Origin: Heterohyrax brucei
Taxonomy: Eukaryota; Chordata; Mammalia; Hyracoidea; Procaviidae
DNA: 64,000 nt
Reading direction: 5' to 3'
NCBI GenBank assembly: GCA_028571685.1
Contig: CM053156.1
Coordinates: forward strand, 82,029,049-82,093,048
Shown: positions 1 to 10,899 of the stretch, piece by piece
Position numbering within the stretch: position 1 is the first letter of the stretch
Layout of the letters: each line of letters starts with the position of its first letter
The notes under the pieces: model-generated
Seen by the model: the letters and a program-made list of their open reading frames with translations, nothing else
Told to the model about the DNA's origin: nothing
Databases searched by the model: none
Program-made: the position numbers and the translations under genes

Positions 1-390
1 AGAAAGGATGCGCCATAGAGGTGGGTGGAAGACTCAGTGGGCAGAAGGGCGATGGAAGAACCTGACAGATACAGGAAATGACTCTCAAGTGAGTCAAGGG
101 TAGTACAGGGGAAAGCCAAGCTACAACAGAGCTGTGATGACCTGAAGCTGCCAGTTGTGGGCTTTCCAGCACACAGTCAGGCAGGTCTGGATGTCAGTTC
201 CAACTGTAACTACTTCCGGGTCCTATGGCCTCAGGTCCTGCCACTGCATCCCTCCAGCTCACCCTTCTGCGCTCTAAAAGCCAAATAAGAAACTCTATTT
301 GCCAGGATGAAATGGAATAAACTTTCTAAAGAAGTAAGCTAAGCCCAGCACTTGGCACGTTCATAAATGCCCAGCCTGTGATTAGTGTCA

Positions 391-583
391 GGAGCCTCGG
401 TGCTGCAATGGTTAAGTGCATGGTTTCAGAATGAAAGGTCGGTGGTTCAGACCCACCCAGCAGCACCATGGAGCAAAGCCCTGGCAATCTGTTCCCGCAG
501 TCCACACTACACAGCGATTCTACTCTGCCACATGCAGCTGCTATGAGCCGGAATCGACTCAAATGCACCCAGTGACAACATAA
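391..583 (+). mobile_element. AfroSINE, long form
   Basis: tRNA-derived head (caatggttaagtgcat), body segment ctggcaatctgttcccgcag typical of the long form, and RTE-like tail tatgagccggaatcgactca. The long form (~200 bp) carries an extra 'cttccgtaaagattacagcc'-type block that the short form (~160 bp) lacks. Confidence 0.8.
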
Positions 584-1180
584 AGTAGTAGACTGCTTGT
601 CAATATCAATGGCACACCAGCTCCGTGTGGGACACTCGTCTCCACAGGTACAGGGAAACCTCTGAGAGCCGGAACAGACAGTCTTGTTTTTCTGGATCTC
701 ACAAGTTTTTTGCCTCTAGCAAGGGTACAGTCTTATACTTTCCTATTGTTCTCTGTTAGTGGAAAATACTTGATTTCCCTCTCTGGCAGCTTTGTGTCTT
801 ACACGGATCCTGCCTTTAACAGGCTTTTACTGTATTACCTTGTAGGGAGCCCTTCCTTTCCCTCCACCCCCTTCCCAGACTAAACCCGGATTGCATTTTA
901 CAGGTGAGGAGGTGGAGGGAAGGAAAGTTTGACGTTCAGGCGTGAATGGTAGTTGCTGCAATTATTTGCCCTCTTGTAACACCAGAGGAGATCTTTATGA
1001 CTCATCTGCTTATTGAGAACCAGACTACAGCTGCTGAATGTCTGGCGAGCTTTTCCGGGGGTGGGAAAAAAAGACATTCCATAGCTGATAGAAATGTATC
1101 CATTCATCCAACATGCGTGTGCTTTATGCAGGTATAGTTTGCACCCAAGTTTTCCATCAACATTAGGTCTTGTTTCCATA
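584..1180. other. Unique sequence, nothing recognised
   Basis: Two short opposing ORFs overlap at 898-1179; neither resembles a known protein. Confidence 0.6.
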
Positions 1181-1382
1181 GGACTCCTGGTAGTGTGGCA
1201 GTTAAATAAGCTGCTACTAACTAGAAAGGTCAGTAGTTGAACCCACCCAGTGTCTCCTTGGGAGAAAAGACCTGGCAGTCTGTTTCCGTAACTGTTAAAG
1301 CCTTGGAAATACTAAGGGACAGTTTTACTCTGTCCTGTAGGGTCTCTTGGAATTGGAATGGACTGGACAGCAATCACCATTG
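1181..1382 (+). mobile_element. AfroSINE, long form
   Basis: Head ggactcctggtagtgtggca, long-form block ctgtttccgtaactgttaaa, diverged tail. Confidence 0.75.
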
Positions 1383-1619
1383 TCATGCTCGTCACCGATT
1401 TGTTTTCCGTCACTGTAGTTTCACCCTTCTGGAATTTCATGTATATGGAATTGTAAACTTCCTCTATGGAGCATGACAGTTTTGAGGTTCACCCAGACTG
1501 TTAGTGGTAAGCCCTTCCTTTACACTGCTGAGTAATGCTATCCCACTGAATAGATGCACGGCGATTTGTGGACTCCCTCACCAGCTAGCGGACACTTGGA
1601 TTGTTTCTGTTTGAGGCTG

Positions 1620-1774
1620 TCATGAACAAAACAAACAAAAACGTCAAGTCCATTGCCACGGAGCCAATAGAGCAGAACTGCTCACACAGGGCTTTCCAAG
1701 AAGCAGTTAGTGGATTTGAACTGCTTATCTTTTGATTAGCAGCTGAGCCCTTAACCACTGAGCTACCAGGCCTG
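1620..1774 (-). mobile_element. AfroSINE, short form, inside old L1
   Basis: Reverse head cttaaccactgagctaccag at the right; A-rich tail at the left. Confidence 0.85.
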
Positions 1775-1886
1775 CGTGTTGAGTAAGCTGCTGTGAATGC
1801 CTGACTCCAAGTTTTTGTGTGGACACTGGCTTTCACTTCTCTCAGGTAAATGCCTAGACGTGGGATTCCTGAGTCCTGGGACCCTG

Positions 1887-2066
1887 GAAGAACCCTGGTG
1901 GCCCAGTGTTTAGGTGCTTGTCTGCTCACAAAACTGTTGGCAATTGGACAGCTGTGGCAGTCTGCTGCCTTCAAGATTCACAGCCTGGGAAGCTCCAGGG
2001 AGCAGGTCTGTTCCGTGCTAACGGCCGCTGCTACTGAGTCTGAATTAACTTGACTGGAATGCGTTG
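1887..2066 (+). mobile_element. AfroSINE, long form, inside old L1
   Basis: Head gaagaaccctggtggcccag, long-form block gctgccttcaagattcacag; the tail is diverged. Confidence 0.75.
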
Positions 2067-2073
2067 AAATGGA

Positions 2074-2280
2074 TCGGGAGCCCTGGTCACACAAAGGTTA
2101 CACACTTAGCTGCTAGCTGGAAGACCAGCAGCTCAAACCCACCCACCAGTTCTGCGGAAGAAAACACCTGGCAAACCGCTCTCTTGAAGTTGACAGCCTA
2201 GAAAACCCTATAGGACATTTCCACTCTCTCATGCCGGGTTTCCATGAGTGGAAATCAACTGGATGGAATCTAAAAACAGC
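2074..2280 (+). mobile_element. AfroSINE, long form, inside old L1
   Basis: Head gggagccctggtcacacaaa directly after the previous copy; block ttgacagcctagaaaaccct; tail gtggaaatcaactggatgga. Confidence 0.75.
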
Positions 2281-2499
2281 AACTTGTTCAGCGTACTTTT
2301 CGCTTGGTAAGTGACTGCCAAACCGTTTGCCCAGTGGCTGTGCCATTTTGGATTTCCTGCAGTGGTGCCTGAGAGTTCTCACTGCTTCACATCCTCACCA
2401 GCTCCTGATGCTGTTAATCTTTTCCTTGGCTCTCTTCAGCTGGGTGTATGGTGATACCTCATTGTAGTTTTCGTTTTAATTTTTCTGATGATGAATGAT

Positions 2500-2675
2500 G
2501 GAAACCCTGGTGGTATAAGTGGTTAAGTACTATGGTTACTAACCAAGAGGTCAGCAGTTCGAATCCGTCAGGTGCTCCTTGGAAACTCTATTGGGCAGTT
2601 CCTCTCTGTTCTACAGGGTTGCTATCAGTTGGAATCGACTCATGGCAGTGGATTTGGTTTTTATTTTTGGTTAGC
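2500..2675 (+). mobile_element. AfroSINE, short form
   Basis: Well preserved: ggaaaccctggtggtataag, B-box-like ggtcagcagttcgaatccgt, tail ttggaatcgactcatggcag. Confidence 0.92.
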
Positions 2676-2905
2676 CAGAAGAACAAAGAAACCTGTCTTG
2701 GAAGAAATAAAACCAGAGTGCTCCTTGGAAGAGAGCATGGTGTGGCTTTGTCTCACATACTTTGAACATTTTATTAGGAGGGACCAGTCCGTGGAAAGGG
2801 ACATCATGTTTGGTAAGGTAGGGGGTCAACAAAAGGGAGGAAGGCCCTCAACAAGAGGGACTGACACAGTGGCTGCAACAGCGCACTCAAGCCTAACGGG
2901 AACTG
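2676..2905 (+). mobile_element. RTE (BovB-type) LINE 3' fragment
   Basis: The plus strand encodes the RTE reverse transcriptase C-terminal region (ARRTKKPVLEEIKPECSLEE, LTYFEHFIRRDQSVERDIM, GKVGGQQKGGRP). Short, decayed and directly abutting a SINE at its 5' side. Confidence 0.8.
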
Positions 2906-3150
2906 TGAGATGCATTCCCATCTTTACTTTCCTGTTCCGGTGGACGTCTGCCCTCTGTGTGTCCACCTGTGTCTCTGCTCTTTTATAAGGACACCGCTCA
3001 TATTGGATCAGCACTCGCCCTATTCCAGTGGGACTTCCTGTTAACACACAGCAACGCCAAAGACCCTATTACCAAATTGAGCTGTGTTCACAGGTACTGA
3101 GGTTCATGACTCCAACATAGCTCTTCTTGGGACATCAATCAGTCAATCCA
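2906..3150 (-). mobile_element. MaLR/MLT1-like LTR fragment
   Basis: Plus-strand cttttataaggacaccgctc, tattggatcagcactcgccc and caggtactgaggttcatgac follow, in reverse, a common mammalian LTR. Truncated. Confidence 0.55.
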
Positions 3151-3889
3151 CAACAGTGGTTATTTTGGGGAAATTTAATGGAGTTTAGTAGAGGGCTACT
3201 GAGACTTGAATGAGGAGGTAAAAGCAGTCATAAGAGCATTTAAACAAGTGCTTTCTGGAAGAGGGAGCAGCAGGAGAAAAGGCTAGGAGGTAAGAAAGGG
3301 ATTTGGTGTGGTCTAGGAACCAGAGAGCAGGCTAACTTTCTGGAGCTTTCCAGATGAAGTGGGATAGATCCCTGCAGGACATTGTAAACCGGGGTAAAAG
3401 TCCAGCTTGTCTTCAGGGTGACAGGGGCAAGGTTGAGAGGCTGTAAGGAGAAGCTCAGTTTCTGTTTTTAAGGCTGTGTGTTACATAATCTTGTCTCTGA
3501 CTTAAATGCTTTAGAGTCACCTTCCAGCACAAGTGCAGAGCCTGTATTTCAGAGATTTCCAGAGGTCTGAGAAACTGCTGGGGTGTGGCTATGCCGTCTG
3601 GCAATTTCCAGTGAGTGCAGTAAACTGGCAACGTATGAAAATGTTCAGAGGTGGGTGCTGTAGTTAGACTGTCGGACTGTCTTAGCTGCAAATAGAAACT
3701 ATTTTATTACAATGAAGAATGAGTTTTCATACATGGGGTGTGTGTGTGCTTGGAATTCTTCATCTGGATGAGTCATGAAATGTATTTCAATGTTTCAGCT
3801 ACATGGACATTCTGTTTATTACTTAATGCCTTTGTCCTAGCTTTAAAAAACAAACAAACCAAAAAAAAAAAAAAAAAAACACTTTCACT
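3151..3889. other. Unique sequence, nothing recognised
   Basis: Ends in an A-run at 3858-3879. No exon or repeat identified. Confidence 0.6.
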
Positions 3890-4640
3890 TGAAAATAAGT
3901 TTAAATTTACCAGAAAGTTTGCAAACACAGAAATACTACAAAAAGCCAAGTGCCTTCGAGTAGGATCCGACTCACGGCAACCGTACAAAGAACACCTGTT
4001 ATAGATTTCTGTGCTAATATTTTCAGTCCATTTGCCCAGTCATTTGTGTACTGTCTACATGCCCCTCCCGCCTCACAATTTTTTTTTCCTGAACACTTTG
4101 ATGGTAAATTGCAGACAGCAGAAATTTTTTCCCTAAATTCTTCCAGCATGCACTTCTTAAGACTAAGGATGCTCCGTGACACAGCTAAGTAGAATTAACA
4201 ATTCCTACCTTTACACTGATGCAACTCTTTTACGGCGGCTATCATCCATTTGGGAAACCCTGGTGGTGCAGTGGTTAAGGGCTATGTCTGCTAACCAAAA
4301 GGCCGGCAGTTTGAATCTGCCAGGCACTCCTCGGAAACTCTATGGGGCAGCTCTACTCTGCCCTATAGGGTCGCTATAAGTTGGAATTGAGTTGACGTCA
4401 CTGGGTTTATCACCCATTCATCATTTTCATCAGTTCACCCGATACCGTTCTTCATGGTGTCCCACCTCACCCTCTCCCCTGCCGTGCCCCTTACAGGTCC
4501 CCATCTAGGATCAGGTTTTACAATTAGTTGTCTTTTTCTTTCTTTATAAGTTTCCTTTAACCTGGAAAATTCCTGCAGCCCTTCCTCTTCTTTTCTTTTT
4601 TTTATATTAGCATATTTGAAGTCGAGAGCTATTTCCCTCC
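3890..4640. mobile_element. Ancient L1-like 3' UTR fragment split by a SINE
   Basis: Segments 3890-4200 and 4425-4640 resemble a widespread mammalian L1M-type tail (gatggtaaattgcagacagc; ggatcaggttttacaattag; agtttcctttaacctgg). The AfroSINE at 4252-4410 lies between them. Family assignment is from memory of the repeat, hence moderate. Confidence 0.45.
4252..4410 (+). mobile_element. AfroSINE, short form, with probable target duplication
   Basis: Complete head to tail. Flanking atcatccatt (left) and atcacccatt (right) look like a 10-bp target duplication with one change. Confidence 0.93.
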
Positions 4641-4666
4641 CAACTCTGCTATAACAGAAAACAAAA

Positions 4667-5045
4667 AAAACTCTGCAGCCACTGAGTTCATTCTGACTTA
4701 TGGTGACCCCATGTGGTCCAGAGAAGAACTGCTTCATAAGGTTTTCTTGGCTGTGATCTTAACGGAAGGGAGTCCTGTTGGCCTAGTGGTTAAACCTAGG
4801 CTGCTCCCCGGAAGTTCAGTGGTTTTGAACCCCACCAGCCGCCCTAGGGAAAAGCTGCAGCAGTCTGCTACTGGCCAGATTACAGCCCTGGAAACCCTGT
4901 AGAGCAGCTGGACTCTTTTCTACAGGGTCGCTATGAGTTGGAATCAACTCAAGAGCAAAAGAACCTTAAAGGAGGAAGATCACCAGGCCTTTCTTCCCCT
5001 GCTCCCGTAGGTCCGTTTGAATCGTCAGCCTTTAGATTGGTAGCT
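4667..5045 (-). mobile_element. AfroSINE, long form, split by a second SINE
   Basis: Tail half 4667-4760 (gccactgagttcattctgac) and head half 4961-5045 (gaagatcaccaggcctttct; cctttagattggtagctg) belong to one minus copy interrupted by the plus copy at 4768-4960. Confidence 0.75.
4768..4960 (+). mobile_element. AfroSINE, long form, nested in another AfroSINE
   Basis: Head ggagtcctgttggcctagtg, block ggccagattacagccctgga, tail gagttggaatcaactcaaga. Confidence 0.85.
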
Positions 5046-5612
5046 GAAAACAAACCAGCGGTAGCACCCACGGGTCTTTGGCTGGAATAGAACATTGCTC
5101 ACTTTATATTTGTCTGATGTTTTTTATGATGAGATACAGGTTATGGTACAGGGAACTGCGCTTCTCCAGTTACCGTATCTGGAGACACGCGTGGCATGAC
5201 TCTGTCTCTCACTGGTGATGTTAACACCTTCAGCCCTCTATCCAGTGTTTGCTCAGAGGAAGGGGAGGAGGGGAGACGAAGAAGAAAAGTGAAAGAAACA
5301 AAGAGGGTGACTCAGCGTTCTCGAAGTTGCTGCTTCATCTTACTGCTGGTTTTAAGTTCCCCAAACAAGGCTTTTCTATCCTCTAAGGCAGTTTAGCTCC
5401 ACTCTGCCACTCCCCGCCGCCCCCGCCGCCCCCCCACCAAGTCTTGTTTTAGCCTAAGGAGCACAGGAAGAAAAAACTCTGGGGACATTTTCAACTTCTG
5501 CATTAAAGTTTCACGTGTAATTATTACCTCTTAATAGTTCTTTAGGTCTTAAAGGATTTGGAGCTCTGATTAGGAGGCTTGCGGCCACCAGCCAAGCTTA
5601 CGTAGTCGCTTG

Positions 5613-5798
5613 AAGCATTGGTTTTCAGCCCTGGCAGGATGTTAAATTCTCCCGAGTGTATTTAACACGCGGGGCTGCCAACTCCACCCCAGAGGGGTGC
5701 TGAATCAGCATCCCTAAGAGTGCCACTCAGAGACAGCAGCATTCTCAAAGCTCTGCGGGATCTTCCAGTGTTCTGCTGAGGTAAAGAACCACTGACTT
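5613..5798. mobile_element. hAT-Charlie-type MER element
   Basis: Starts cattggttttcagccctggc, core actccaccccagaggggtgc and ctgaatcagcatccctaag, ends gtaaagaaccactga: imperfect terminal inverted repeats. Confidence 0.6.
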
Positions 5799-6146
5799 AA
5801 AGGGAGGATTCCATAGCTTCAGTGAGCCCCCAATGTTCTCTGTCCTCTGGTTTCTCACCGCCGTTGCTAGCTGACGTGTATAAAGTACTTACTGCATACC
5901 AGCAGTGTGTCATGGACATCCGTGCTCTTCAGTCTCCCCTTCTTTGGGCAAAGTGCCTCCACTTTCAGTTCACATCTCAGGGAGGAGGGTTGACCCTGCA
6001 GCCTGACTTCAGGGATGGGGATTAATTCCAGGCTTGGCAAATGGATCACTTCATAAATGGTCTAAATTGGTCAAATGCAGCTTAAGCCTAGGACTATTGC
6101 TGAAACTATTGGCAAACTGAAAACTTAAAAAAAAAAAAAATTGCTG

Positions 6147-6346
6147 CCACTGAATCAACTCCAACTCATACCGACCCTGTAAGACAGAGAAAGTAAAACT
6201 GCTCCATAGGGTTACTGAGGCTGTAAATCTTTGCCAAAGCAGACCACCACATTTTTCTCCTGCAGCACAAAGGGGCTGGTGGATTCAAACAGCTGACCAT
6301 TTGGTGACAGCCAAACACTTTAACCACTGTGCCACCAAAGCCCCTC
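6147..6346 (-). mobile_element. AfroSINE, long form
   Basis: A-run 6127-6141 and tail cactgaatcaactccaactc at left; reverse head ttaaccactgtgccaccaaa at right. Confidence 0.88.
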
Positions 6347-6649
6347 CAATTATCGGCCACAGGGAGTTATATTTCTGTTAGGGTCAAAAACTGAGCAGAT
6401 GTGAATATGAATCTCCCAGGGGCTACTACTGGAGAAGGACCTACCCAAGAAAGAAGTCAGCATAGAGAAAAGCAGATCTGAGAGGCAGAGAAAAAGAGAT
6501 GAACTGGCTTCGTAGGATTTCAGCTCCTGGGCCCAGCCATACCCAACACCACCCACTCCCGGATCTTTAGGTTATTGGAGTCAATAAATTCCTATTTGGC
6601 TTAATTCAGTTTGAGTTTCTCTTAATTGCAGCAGAAAGATTTCTAAAAC

Positions 6650-6700
6650 ATTTATTATTATTGTTATTTTATTATTATTAATTATTATTATTATTAATCT
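6650..6700 (+). repeat. (ATT)n-rich tract
   Basis: ttattattattgttattttattattatta and related runs. Confidence 0.85.
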
Positions 6701-6774
6701 TGTAGAAATCCTAGGAAATTGCTCCTAATGAGATTTTATTCTTACAGAAGACTTAGGAAGTAGCTACTTATGTT

Positions 6775-7620
6775 GTTGTTAGGCGTCATCGAGTAGGTTC
6801 TGAGTCATAACGACCCTACAGACAACAGAACAAAACACTGCCTGGTCCTGCGCCACGCTCGCAATCGTTTCTGTGTTTAAACTCGTGGACGCAGCCACAG
6901 TGTCAATCCATTTCTTTAAGCGTTGTCCTCTTTTCTGCTGACCCTCCACTCCACCAAGCATGATGTCCTTCTCCAGGGACTGATCCTTCCTGACAACATG
7001 TCCAAAGTATGTAAGATGAAGTCTCGCCATCTTTGCTTCCAAGGAGCACTCCGGTTGTACTTCTTCCTGAAGAGATCTGTTGCTTCTTCTGGCGGTCCAT
7101 GATACATTCAATATTCTTCTCCAGTACCGTAATTCAAAAGCATGAATTCTTTTGTTGTCCTCCTTATTCATTGTCCAGCTTTCATACGCATATAATGTGA
7201 CTGAAAATACCATGGCTTGGGTCAGGCACACTTTAGTCTTCAAGGTAACGCCTTTACTTTTCAACACTTTAAAGAGATCCTTTGATGTAGATTTTCCCAG
7301 TGCAATATGTCTTTTGATTTCCTGACTGCTGCTTCCATGGCATTGACTGTGAACCCAAGTGAAGTGAAATCCTTGAGCAACTCAGTTCTTTCTCCATTTA
7401 TTGTGATATTGCTTACTGGTCCTGCTGTTTTCTTGATGTTGAGGTACAACCCATACTGAAGGCTGTGGTCTTTGATCTTCAACAGCAAGTATTTCAACCC
7501 CTCTTGGCTTCCAGGCAGCAAGGTTGTGTCATCTGCACAATGCAGGTTGTTAATCAGTCTTCCTCCAATCCTGATGCCTCGTTCCTCTTCATCTAGTCCA
7601 GCTTCTCGGACTATCTGCTA
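6775..7620 (-). mobile_element. RTE (BovB-type) LINE 3' end with RT palm motif
   Basis: The best RTE copy in the window. From 7620 downward the minus strand reads REAGLDEEERGIRIGGRLIN, then CADD (7528-7539; YADD in active RTEs), LLPGSQEGLKYLLLKIKDHS and LNIKKTAG. A one-base loss near 7323 shifts frame, after which CLTQAMVFSVTLYAYESWTM, ELRYWRRILNVSWTARRSNR and YFGHVVRKDQSLEKDIMLGG follow to a stop at 6779. The 3' terminus (6775-6850) matches the AfroSINE tail. Confidence 0.9.
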
Positions 7621-7842
7621 AGGCTACTGATAGAATTCCCATTTTACGGATGTTGACACTGAGGTTCAGGATGTTAAGCCCTCCTGGTGATTTTTACATC
7701 TGCTTATATTTTTGAGTCCCTGACATTGTGGGTAACCATCTGATGTCTTCTCATAATGATAGCAGTTGACAAGAAAGAATTAGTTTTTGCTTCAGTGACT
7801 TACTTTCTAAAACGACCCTGAACCCAACACAGACTAGGCAAA

Positions 7843-8008
7843 CCCAAAAAGCCAAACCTGTTCCGTGGAGCCAATTCTGACTCACAGCAACTCTGTAGGA
7901 CAGAGTAGAACTGCCCCACAGTGTTTCCAAGGAGCGGCTGGTATATTTGAACTGCCGACCTTTTGGTGAGTGACCCAACTTTCAACCACTGTGCTACCAG
8001 GGCTCCTT
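7843..8008 (-). mobile_element. AfroSINE, short form
   Basis: First of three minus copies in a row. The reverse head ends gtgctaccagggctcc. Confidence 0.9.
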
Positions 8009-8043
8009 TCAGAGTAGGTTAAAAAAAAAAAAAAAAAAAAAAC

Positions 8044-8165
8044 ACCACTGCTGTGGAGCCGATTCTGACTCATAGTGACCCTATAGGACAGAACAGAACT
8101 GTCCCATAGAATTTCCAAGGATTGCCTGGTGGATTTGAACTGCCAACCTTTCAGTCAGCAGCTTT
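8044..8165 (-). mobile_element. AfroSINE, short form, head truncated
   Basis: A long A-run (8020-8042) precedes it. The copy breaks off after ctttcagtcagcagc, where the next copy starts. Confidence 0.85.
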
Positions 8166-8300
8166 GGGTTCGATTCAGAGTGACCCTCGTGGTCAGAGTA
8201 GAAGTGCCCTGTAGCGTTTCCAAGTAATGCCTGGTGGATTTGAACTGCCAACCTTTTGGTTAGCAGATGTAGCACTTAACCCGCTATGCCACAGGGTGCC
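8166..8300 (-). mobile_element. AfroSINE, short form, tail truncated
   Basis: Joined to the previous copy without its own A-tail; reverse head acttaacccgctatgccaca. Confidence 0.85.
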
Positions 8301-9359
8301 CAGATTCAACACAGCATTCAGAAATTAGTGGAGCAGGAGCTGTGACTGCTTATAAAGCGGAAACTGTATCTCCTTGGGCCACTGCCGCAGGCTCTGTTTG
8401 GGACACCACGGAGCAGACAAGGAGCAGGGAAGGTGGGCTCTTGTTTGCACAGGCACTTACTGCACCCTGTCCTCCCCGAGCCAACCCCCATACCCCAACG
8501 TAAGCAGAAGCTGTGATTCCAGCTCCATCACCTCTGTCTTCATGGCACAGTGTACCCCTTTCTAGCCTTCACCCTCTTGGCCTGATGTGTGGCTGGTGCG
8601 TTCCGCGGAGCAAACCTAATAGCTAACGGGACAGGGAGCCCCAGTACACAAGGTGCCTTACCGCACCTTAAAGAGGTCGGGGTCCTAGCCACAGACCCAA
8701 ATAGAAAGAGAAACAACAGTCAACCATAAAATATAAATTATATTGTTGGAAACTACCCAATTTTTTAACAGTACGATTAAGTTATTTCCTTTCAAGGTAT
8801 TCCCTTTCTAGCGGGGCTGGGAAGGGTGGGAGTGAAACTCTTCTGCGCCGGGCGCCTCATCTGTGCTTTGAGTTCACCCCTGAGAAATTCCAGCAGCACT
8901 AAAGCACCAGGCAAGGTTCTCACGTCTTAGCAATCAAGATTAATTCATTCTACCATCCCTCGATCTCTCTCTTTTTCCCTCTCTCCCCCTCCCCTCTCTC
9001 TCCCCCTATTTTCCATCTCCCCAGGCCCTTGGCATCCCCTCTGTCCCTAACCCTCCCAGATTTGGTGTTTGGTTTCAGAGGGAGGATTTATCACTTGTTG
9101 TCTGATCCAGGACACTTAAGGGAGAGTGAAAAGTGCACTGTTAGACTTAAACCAGCCCTCCCCCCTCTCCCCCCCCCGGGATGTGTGTTCCAGGAACAGG
9201 GGTCTGCGTGTGCACCCCTACCAGTCCTGAGTTCCTCACCAGGGCTCCAAAAAGGGGAGCTGAGTGTGTCCTTCTAGCTATCTCCGAAAGGATGGTAAGG
9301 AAGGCTTGTTGGCTTTATGCAAAATAAATGAATCAAAAGCAGGGATTTGCAGACTCTCG
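8301..9359. other. Mostly unique sequence
   Basis: Contains a bare SINE-like head near 8630 and a CT-rich run (8958-9010). No gene seen. Confidence 0.55.
8958..9010 (+). repeat. CT-rich simple repeat
   Basis: Runs of ctctct and ccccct; at the left edge of the CpG-rich block. Confidence 0.85.
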
Positions 9360-9570
9360 GAGAGGAAGTCCCAAGTGAGGCGGAGCCAGACCCTTCTTGC
9401 GTACTGCGCGACAGGTATCACAGGGCCCCCGATTGCGTGCAGAGGAGCAGCCCCCGGCTCTTGGAGAGAGCCCGTTGCGAGGAAGTCGCAATAGAGCTGG
9501 CACTGGCTGCCAGCGTACGGCGCGCCCTCGCCGAGCCCCCCGCGCGCATCCTCTTCCTTATTCCTGCAGG
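9360..9570. promoter_or_regulatory. CpG-rich segment, left part of a CpG-island-like block
   Basis: About 20 CpGs in 200 bp (for example gcgtacggcgcgccctcgcc). It lies in DNA otherwise depleted of CpG. No coding frame is supported. It could be a distal promoter or enhancer, or a GC-rich repeat remnant. Confidence 0.45.
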
Positions 9571-10169
9571 AAGCGACAGCTGCTACAAAGAAAGGGGACA
9601 GCCCCCTGCTCCAGGGCCACCAGAGCCCAGGAGATGATCCGCAAAGCTAGTTCTCTCCACCAAAGTGCACTGCAGTAACCTTGGGTATTTTCCACTTAGA
9701 AGCCCCTCGGAAAAGTTCTCTGGGAATCTTAAAAAGGGCAGTTCACACCAACTTCGAAATGGGCTGTTTCATCTCACGAATACGTCAGGACATCAAAAAA
9801 GGCAATCGAAATAATCTGAACTTGCCACTGGCCTCAGCCCCTTCGCCCTTAGGAAAAAACAAATAACTAACTATGCTTCCTGATGAATTAGCACAGCTGA
9901 GACACCCAGAGCAAGCGGCCAATCAGCAGGAGTGGGGTGGGTGGGGACTTCAGACCCCAGGCCCCCGTTTTCTTTCAGAGTTGTGGAGAGAGAAAGGTTA
10001 CCGGGGGAGGGAGGAAGGAAAAGAAACAGAGACAGAAATTGAGAGAGGTGCAGGAGGGAAGGATATTAACATACTCAGAGAGAAGAAGGAAGGATATTAG
10101 AGATTGAGAGAGGGATTATATATTTTATATATACATGTAATATATATACATAGATCTCGAGATTGAGAT

Positions 10170-10260
10170 TTTATGAGAGACGAGGAGAGATATTGAGAGA
10201 GAGATTGCTATAGAGAGAGATTATGAGATAGAGATATTGCCCGAGAGGGGGAGGTGTTGA
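10170..10260 (+). repeat. GA-rich repeat, unit also found at 10.7 kb
   Basis: Contains agagattatgagatagagat followed by attgcccgagag, the same motif as at 10709 and 10783. Confidence 0.75.
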
Positions 10261-10287
10261 GGAAAACATTGATGTGTCTGTATATAC

Positions 10288-10470
10288 ATGGAAACCCTGG
10301 TGGCCTAATGGTTAAGTGCAACGGCTGCTAACCAAGAGATCAGCGTTTCACGTCTTCCAGGTCCTCCTTGGAAACTCTACAGGGCAGTTCTACTTTGTCC
10401 TGTAGGGTTGCTATAGGATCGCTATAGGTCGCTATAGAATCACTTGATGGCACCGGGTTTGGGTTTTTTA
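10288..10470 (+). mobile_element. AfroSINE, short form, with internal repeat
   Basis: Standard head. The tail carries a local triplication of gctatagg (gttgctataggatcgctata ...), a replication-slippage scar. Confidence 0.92.
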
Positions 10471-10491
10471 ATGTGTGTGTATATTTGGCTG

Positions 10492-10494
<3 letters not shown>

Positions 10495-10530
<36 letters not shown>
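10495..10530 (+). repeat. (CA)n microsatellite
   Basis: Uninterrupted CA run of about 18 units directly before an AfroSINE. Confidence 0.95.
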
Positions 10531-10535
<5 letters not shown>

Positions 10536-10688
10536 ACCGTGGTAGCCCAGTGGTTAAGTGCTAAGGCTGCTTAACCAAAAGGTCGGCAGTTCACATTTGC
10601 CAGGCGCTCCTTCGAAACTCTACGGGGCGGTTCTACTCTCTCCTATAGGGTCGCTATGAGTCAGAATTGACTCGATCGCAGTGCCTTT
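10531..10688 (+). mobile_element. AfroSINE, short form, after a (CA)n run
   Basis: cggaaaccgtggtagcccag head; tail gagtcagaattgactcgatc. Inserted at the end of a CA repeat. Confidence 0.93.
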
Positions 10689-10699
10689 GTACATACATA

Positions 10700-10880
10700 C
10701 ACAGAGAGAGAGATTATGAGATTAAGATATTGCCAGAGAGGAAGAGGTATCGGAAGAGAGACTCCTGTGTGAAGAGAAAGAGAGAGATTATGAGACTGAG
10801 ATATTGCCAGAGACAGGTACTGAGAGATACTGCTGCAGGTATAGAGACACAGAGATTATAAAATCAAGATACTGGGGGGA
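10700..10880 (+). repeat. GA-rich tandem repeat, ~74-bp period
   Basis: agagattatgagattaagat at 10709 and agagattatgagactgagat at 10783, each followed by attgccagaga; a decayed copy at 10853. Confidence 0.75.
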
Positions 10881-10899
10881 GCGATACCAAGCTATTGAG

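Larger units (their letters stand above)
1405..2499 (-). mobile_element. Ancient L1 3' fragment, broken by four SINEs
   Basis: Segments 1405-1619, 1775-1886 and 2281-2499 read in order as the end of an old L1 (reverse orientation): ccactgaatagatgcacggc, gtaaatgcctagacgtggga, tacctcattgtagttttcg. SINEs at 1620, 1887 and 2074 separate the pieces and another abuts the end at 2500. Confidence 0.7.

Noticed and set aside
6779..7521. Host gene encoding a 162-residue protein
   Set aside because: Sequence is RTE LINE reverse transcriptase with a frameshift.
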